A stretch of DNA of 64,000 nucleotides from Atherinomorus stipes (Eukaryota > Chordata > Actinopteri > Atheriniformes > Atherinidae). Below are positions 58,075-64,000 of this stretch, in pieces. The position numbers and the translations under genes are program-made. The first letter of the stretch is position 1. Every line of letters begins with the position of its first letter. Location of the stretch: NCBI GenBank assembly GCA_023101725.1, contig JALJCO010007885.1:121491-185490 (forward strand), given 5' to 3'. The notes beneath the pieces are model-generated. The model had not been told where the DNA came from. It saw only the letters and a list, made by a program, of their open reading frames with translations, and made no database searches.

Positions 58075-58750
58075 CTGGCACGGAGCGGCACACCCTGGGG
58101 AAATGGTTAAGTTTACCACAATGCTAGCACTGCTGGCCTGTAGCTGGGCAGGCTGGGACGCATGTGTGGTGAGAGGGAGATCTACAGTTTCCACATGGAC
58201 GGCGAGTAGTGGCGCCTTGCAGGCCTGCGACATTCACCCTGTGGTCGTCCTGACTCAAGGTGGGGGGGCGGGACAGCCATGTCCACGGTCTGTGTCAACA
58301 AGGCCGAATGGGGCGAGGCCGGGCCGGGGCCAGTTACCTGCGATGATAGCAGAGCAGCAGATTCCAGCTGGAAAGCCATGTCTACCACTTTCGTGAGGGA
58401 GAGATCGTCTGGTGAACAGACAGTTTCTCCCGCAGCTTCAGGTTGGTTGTGTGCTCTGCCAATTGGTCTCTGATCATCTCCTCCTCCAGAGCGCTGAACT
58501 TACACAGGCTAGCCAAACAGCGGAGATCCGAGACGTAATGGCGGACCGACTCACCGAGCTGTTGATGGCGTTGGCGGAAGACGATATGACGGACCATAAC
58601 GCTCTGAGGAGCAGCGAAGTGTCCAAGTGACACACTGCATACGTCTGTGCTGAGCCAAGTGTGTGGAAGATGCGCTGTCCCTCGGTACCGAGGCTGTGGA
58701 TTAGCATAGCCTTCCGCCATTTTTCTGTAGCATAGGCTAGGCCAAGCACT
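58075..58750 (-). pseudogene. Gypsy gag, broken
   Basis: The capsid-like part reads FRQRHQQLGESVRHYVSDLR, then LASLCKFSALEEEMIRDQL (frame 58,382-58,720), as in retrotransposon gag proteins. An upstream piece is in another frame (58,474-58,749). Further down the strand, near 58,088-58,131, a CCHC zinc knuckle is legible as C-x-HCGKLNHFPRVC, with an in-frame stop right after its first Cys. Gag packages the element RNA. This copy cannot make a full product. Confidence 0.75.
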
Positions 58751-58844
58751 GCTACAAACGTCTGGAAGGATTCATACCAGCTGGACCACGGGATTGCAGG
58801 CTCACCAGACAGGGCGAGAACAGAGGTAGAGGTGAGAACGGATG

Positions 58845-58862
58845 CTCCATCCTCGTCGCCAA
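58845..58862 (-). other. primer-binding site region
   Basis: ttggcgacgaggatggag directly follows the 5' LTR on the minus strand, the position of a primer site. I cannot name the tRNA with certainty. Confidence 0.5.
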
Positions 58863-59015
58863 TGTTGTGTCTAGGAAATACAGTACTTGGACCATGACTG
58901 TCTGAATACGTAGCTCTCTTTTATTATTGGCCGTGTGGCGTTATATCGCTGACTTTTCTCAGAGCAGTGACGTCAAACTGTGGCGACACTGAGATCAGCG
59001 CAGCTGCCCACCACA
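58863..59015 (-). repeat. 5' LTR (coding orientation)
   Basis: 153 bp, tgtggtgg...cacaaca on the minus strand (TG...CA ends). Compared with the other LTR it has a few base changes and a 4-bp cagt-type insertion near 58,880. Confidence 0.88.
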
Positions 59016-59020
59016 CTAAC
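59016..59020. repeat. Gypsy target-site duplication, right (CTAAC)
   Basis: Direct repeat of 55,613-55,617. Confidence 0.85.
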
Positions 59021-59197
59021 CCTTTGTTTTGCGTGTTCATGTGAAGTGGTAGTGGTGTCCCAATTCTGGTTAAGACCTAGGGGAAGGGGGAAGTGGTAGG
59101 GCTATCAGGCCCTCGAAGCAGAGATCTTCCAGGGGGGTATACTAAAAAATGAGCAGTATGTGATATTACCACAATTTCATCCAAAATAAGGTTAAAA

Positions 59198-59242
59198 TGG
59201 CGAGGAAATCGGCAACGGCAGCCAAAAGAAAACGCACACATG
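59198..59242 (+). CDS. candidate basic first exon of a DNA element
   Basis: ATGGCGAGG... reads MARKSATAAKRKRTH and ends at a good donor (cacat|gtgagt). The product is very basic, as at the N-terminus of a DNA-binding transposase. The surrounding DNA (about 59,030-59,575) has cccaattct/aggggaaggg-type blocks like the inverted-repeat elements at 49,037. No following exon was recognised. Could be chance. Confidence 0.3.
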
Positions 59243-59599
59243 TGAGTATTTCCTTGTAAATAAACTATGAAAATAGCTATCTTAAGGTTGCTTTAATGTA
59301 TTGAAGACAGTTTGATTACAAATGTGAAAAAAATCACTTGTTTCATTACGTTATGTGCATCTGCTTATGTCTGTAACGTAACGTTAACATTAAGCATAAG
59401 TTGAAGGTGTCTTCTTTTCCCTTCATTTTTATGTTTTTTGGCCCAAAGCCAAAAAATAATCCAAACGGTCAGGATTTTGAAGGGTTGTCCCATTTCTTAT
59501 GGGGAATAATTCAGTCCCTGGGCCAAGGGAAAGGGCTAGGGGTAGAGGTAATGATAGAAATAGGAATTCGAATTGTACCATAGTATTCATTGTCTTAAT

Positions 59600-62500
59600 G
59601 CAGTTGATTTAGTTGCACATGTGTACAGGGTAGGAATCACTGAAGTCTAGTGACTTCTGCGGGAGCACTGTCGACAAGAAGATGGTCTAATACTGTATGA
59701 AAGAAATACTCTTGCTTCACATTCATCATTTACAAACAGCCTTATTCAGTTCAAAATTCACAGAAAATATGATCAGGAACAGGCTCGTAACATATTAATG
59801 CACAACCTTTTCTACTTCTGTGTGGTCAGAATTAATCTTGAACTTTTAGAATAAAGTCCACCAACATCAATTGGTAAAGCACTGTTGTGTTTTACAAGTA
59901 CTACATACTCAAGTCAACCAAAAGCTGGTATCATAGGTCCAAATTCCACCAGTAAAGCATTTTTCCATTTACTTTTCTTGTCTTCCAAGTAGGTATAAAC
60001 TTAAAACCGATACTTGTCTTACTATGCATAACTTATGTGTGAATATTGTTTCCTGCTCCATAGCTAGATCAAAAATGACACCCTTTCTACCTGCAAATGA
60101 CTTCTTAAATATTTATTTTTCTTTAATTATTTTTTTTAAATATAGATGTTAATAATTCAAATCAGCCCATTTCTGTTTCAGCCAACCTAATTAAATTTCA
60201 ATTAGTCTGCCACAGCAAGACAGCTTAATAAATAAAAACATGCCTCTAGTCTTTGTGATGCTTATATGTACATTTTAAAATTTATCTTAAATTTTTATGA
60301 TTATTTCTGACATGCTAACATCTTCAGATCTTTAAACCAAGTTGACAGAGCCTTTGGAGATTGTGCTTCCCTCCTCTGCAATAACCTGTCATGGGAGATC
60401 AAGCAGGTTAGGTTTATATCTGCTGAAAATTAGCTTCATTAGCTTTATTAGTTTAAGGGAAAATTGATTGTAAAGAATGACAGCACTTTGAAATCCTCAA
60501 ACTACAGTTACTCATATTTATGATAACAAATATGAGAGAATCATGAAGTCACAAAGGAGAAGTTCAAACTCAAACTTCGACACTAAATGCCAGCTAATAG
60601 CTTCAGTCTGAGCTGCTTAAGCTAATCACCATTGAGAAAGACTAATTACTAAATTAACCCTTCAAACTTCAATTTTTATGTACATACACATTAGTCATTA
60701 AAGCTAATTTGGGTTGAAATATAAGGAGTTTCAACATACGCTGTTGATAGAGTATCACTTTTTGCACATCTGCAGAAGTAATTTAGCCAGTTGTTAGCTT
60801 GCCCAGGTTGAAAATTGTGGTTTCGGTTAATGGGCTTTCACTGTAGTTCCCAAAATCTGGAATAGTCTTTACTTTTTAAAAGATTATGTGGATGCTGAAC
60901 ACATTTCTGTCTGCCCCAACACTGGGGAGAGATAACAAGCTGGGTTTATATTTAATGTTCACTTTGTGTGTGCCCCCTCTTTTTGCCATATCATTAGGAG
61001 CCTATTCTAGCATAAAAGCAGTGTAGGTTGGACCAGTAGTCCTCATAAGGTCTAAAGTCTAGACATAGAAAAGCAAAATATTATTTAAAACAGTGGTGGT
61101 TAGGGTTATAGGAAGGGTGTAAATTGAATTGAGGTTAGAGTTAGGCATGAAGTTGTTATGGTTATGGTAAGAGACTGGGATAAGTTGTCCACAATGAATG
61201 AAAGCCAGTGGAATGTCCTAACTATAATTGTTTTCAAGCTTGTGTATATTCAATACTACTGTGATACCAGCACCACAGGGTTTCTGGTTTCTCCAACCCC
61301 TAATATCCACTCTCCACCCTCCCTTCCACCTGAAACACATAACAGCAGACACTCAGTCCCACACGTTCCTATTGCAACATACATCCCATTGCTATGCAAG
61401 AGGCAATGCTACAGAGACTCTCATCAGCCCACCTGTCAGCCCCCTCCAGATCAACTCTCTAGTGGCTACATGCAAACATACAGGAAGCCAGCAGGGACCC
61501 AATATGCCCAAAGGTCCCAGTGACTCAGAGTCCGTCTCTGCTATGAGGCACAGCTGAATCCAAAACAAATGCATCCATTTTACTCATGTACTGTACAGTA
61601 AGTCTTGAGTATTCATTGGAGACAATGGCTATAATAAGAATCCTTCTCTGTGCAACGTATTATACAATACTTGTGTAATAGAAATGTCTCCCCAATCTAG
61701 ATAAGCAAAAATGGTTTTGATTGTGTTATTAAGGGAGCATAAAACAGTCTTAGGTCACTCAGATGTAATATCTTGGAATTTGAGGCTGATTCAGCAGATG
61801 GTTGAAAGCCATTTATATGTAACAGCTGCACATTAGAAGGTGTTCCATATCCTTGTAAAATAAAACAAATCTGGGAACTGTCAGTCAGTATCAGTGACAC
61901 TGCCAGAGGATTTTGTTTATCTTGTTTAACCTACAATTCCAGTGAAAAAGAAAGAACGAACGGTAACGCATGAGTGCAAAACAAATGCACTATTTTCATT
62001 CCCATTGCAGCGAGTGACAGGGAGAACAAATAGCAGGGATTTCCAAATGCTCAGTCTCTTTCTGCCTCTTTCCCTCTCCATCTCCCACTCTCCCAGTCTC
62101 TCTCCCTTTCTTTTCTGCCTCCCCTCCCCACATGGCTGCAGATGGCGGATGCCATATTAGATGTTCTTTTTGCACATCAAACCAGAGGTCACAGCTGCAC
62201 TGCTCCTAAACCAGCCGCAGATGTGTCGGCACAGTTACCTGACAACCAGCGCAGATGGAGCAATCTCCGAGGCTGGAAGTGAAAAGCACAAAAACAAGTG
62301 TTGTTTAGCCAGAAACTATTTTCCTTCCCCTGAGAGCTCCACTGAGATCAGAGGAACAGAATAAAGACAAATTTTGCTAACTTTTCTGTGGGTGTTTTTT
62401 GCCACCTAGAGCGGCTGGAATGCTGACAAAACTCCAAAAACATGGAGACTGGAAAGAGAGGGTGGGGTGTAACGCAGATTAACCAAAACTCTAGACAATG

Positions 62501-63389
62501 TTGTGTAAAGTAGACGTGGTCAGGCATGGATATTAATGACTGAAATTATTTCTTTATGTTTTATCTTTGACAGAGCAAAGCCTGCCATGTTTATCAAGCT
62601 TGGCCTATAAGAACACCAAAGGGGAGAAGCCTTGTCAGCATTATGTTTGGTCTGTCAGATAAAATAACATGTTAAAATATGTACATACTAAAAACACTCA
62701 GCGATTTACATAGTGGGGCCATCCCCCGGGTGCAGCTGCAAGGCGTGATTTCTTCACACGGACAGGAGAGACGATGTGTGCGCAAATGCACTCCAGTAGC
62801 AAGATTTACATCCCAATTTTAGCAAGCAGTCATTATAATCTGCAGCTTGCGAGGGCTGTGCATGACTGAGACTGTATAATGGACTCATTTGAATATGGAC
62901 AGGACTTCTAATCAAATATATGTTCCACTTTAGTTTTTTTTTTAAAAGTGCAAATTATGTATAAGCCATTTTATGAAATACCTTAATTAGCCTGCTTTAA
63001 GGAAATAACACTTTTCAGTACCTTATTTTGTTCAAATATCTTTATATTATGGTGGATTCTTGGAAGTGTGATGCCTCGTATTACCTTGAGGGATTTATGG
63101 TGACATGATTATTCCTGGTTAAGCTATTAAAAACTGTGTTAGTCATTTTCATGGAGGCCCCCTTCACTTAAACCACAGTGATGTCACAGACTATTCCCTC
63201 CTTAGCAAATCCAAAGTGTGCCTAAAACCCCTTTGTAGTTGATTCATAATGTGATCCATTTAGTGGTGGGAAAATGACTCCCCAACAGTGTTACACTGAT
63301 TGATAACAAGAATGAATGAAGACACAGAGACAAAGGTATTTAAGGAAACCAAGAAAAAATCCAAGTAAATTCAAAGCAATCTGAATGGG
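59600..63389. other. no gene seen; long repeat-poor block
   Basis: Open frames at 61,158-61,557 overlap in two frames without domain features. A CT-rich stretch lies at 62,056-62,130. No recognised repeat. Confidence 0.4.
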
Positions 63390-63394
63390 CTGTA

Positions 63395-63615
63395 TGCTAA
63401 AATCACTCCTTCCTGAACTAAGGCCAGCTCCTTTGTTTCCTGTTTTCATTACTGGAGAAAGTGATTAATCAGTAGTGCCTGGCAGCCAGTGACCACTCTA
63501 TTTTACTGAAATCAGGCACACCTGGAGTTATCAAATCGTCCAATAATGAAAGACAGGAGACAAAGGAGCTGGCTTAAGTTCAGGAAGTAGTGGAGTTGTG
63601 CATAGAGCCCATTAG
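63395..63615. mobile_element. relative of the 34,178 hairpin element, diverged
   Basis: Arms ttcctgaactaaggccagct...cctttgtttcctg and caggagacaaaggagctggc...ttcaggaagtagtggagttg pair imperfectly. The right end gttgtgcatagagccca matches the 34,390 end. Confidence 0.75.
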
Positions 63616-63749
63616 AGGCCAAAAAAGTCAGAATTAAATAGTGAATGACTTAGAGCAGGATGCATAACAACTAAACCATGTGTTTCAATAGGGTATTCCC
63701 CACCCACAAATCCCAAAACTTTAAATACCCAATTGCATGAGCAATTTTT

Positions 63750-64000
63750 GAGTGTGGAGTCCTGTCACTATGCGGCTACTTGGCCAGAGGGATATTCTCT
63801 TGGCTGACTGGTAAGTGTGCATGACTCTGACCCAGGAGTCTGGGGATCAAATCCCGTCCAGACCCTCCTTGCATACACAGTTATGTACGCAATATGGCCC
63901 ACATTTGGCATTGTCGGCAGGATCCATGTAGTACTGGAAATAAGCCTGTGGACTCATAATTGGTAGCCTTTGTGGAGCATGAAGGATGTCCTTGTGGAAA
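63750..64000 (+). repeat. tRNA-like dispersed repeat, copy 3
   Basis: Starts gagtgtggagtcctgtcact and has tggctgactggtaagtgtg and ggggatcaaatcccgtcc, as in the copies at 55,052 and 55,331. Its middle (cattgtcggcaggatccatg) also matches unit 1. Runs off the window. Confidence 0.65.

Larger units (their letters stand above)
55618..59015 (-). mobile_element. Gypsy-type LTR retrotransposon, internally deleted
   Basis: Two LTRs (150 and 153 bp), a 5-bp CTAAC duplication, a primer-site position and a polypurine tract are all in place. Coding order on the minus strand is gag, a trace of protease, RNase H, integrase; this order and the RNase H-integrase arrangement are those of Gypsy/Metaviridae. 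The reverse-transcriptase palm is missing, which explains the 3.4-kb length. Multiple frameshifts. It inserted in a sequence whose halves (about 55,575-55,617 and 59,016-59,110) resemble a DNA-element end. Confidence 0.9.

Noticed and set aside
61158..61557. Two overlapping plus frames of 109-121 residues
   Set aside because: No domain, no clear splice context, rich in Pro/Thr/Ser from composition.

Overview
This window looks like teleost fish nuclear DNA, intergenic or deep intronic. It is AT-rich, has no long intact reading frame, and is filled with transposable-element families typical of ray-finned fish: Tc1/mariner, PIF/Harbinger-like, hAT, many small inverted-repeat elements, tRNA-derived SINEs, non-LTR 3' ends and an LTR retrotransposon. 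I found no host protein-coding gene, tRNA gene, rRNA gene or CRISPR array that I can support. The species cannot be told from the sequence.

Layout. 1-9,000: a Tc1-type end, a decayed non-LTR fragment, a foldback element with a duplicated right end, a broken THAP-domain exon and a SINE. 9,000-30,600: mostly unrecognised AT-rich DNA with a nested Harbinger-like element (11.7-13.1 kb), a transposon-protein remnant split by a SINE (18.5-19.0 kb), an LTR with a tRNA-Pro-type primer site (19.6-19.9 kb) and several short inverted-repeat elements. 30,612-38,766: the most notable object, an 8.15-kb DNA transposon with a perfect 6-bp target duplication and very long terminal inverted repeats. 38,800-55,600: short inverted-repeat elements, a decayed 2-kb hAT element, two LINE-type 3' fragments and nested insertions. 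55,618-59,015: a minus-strand Gypsy-type LTR retrotransposon with both LTRs, a 5-bp target duplication and a deletion of the reverse-transcriptase core. 59,016-64,000: mostly unrecognised, with one hairpin-family copy and one tRNA-like repeat copy near the end.

How the parts work together. In the 8.15-kb element each inverted-repeat arm carries the same CCAAT/NRF-1-type promoter, the same start codon (encoding MDESQP) and the same splice donor. The right arm can start a minus-strand gene whose visible downstream exons encode parts of an integrase-like DDE transposase (RGDQGGEN and IERLW blocks). The left arm can start a converging plus-strand transcript with a short second exon and an AATAAA signal. 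The transposase copy seen here is incomplete, and later elements have inserted in its introns. The Gypsy copy is also dead: it has frameshifts in gag, RNase H and integrase, and no RT palm.
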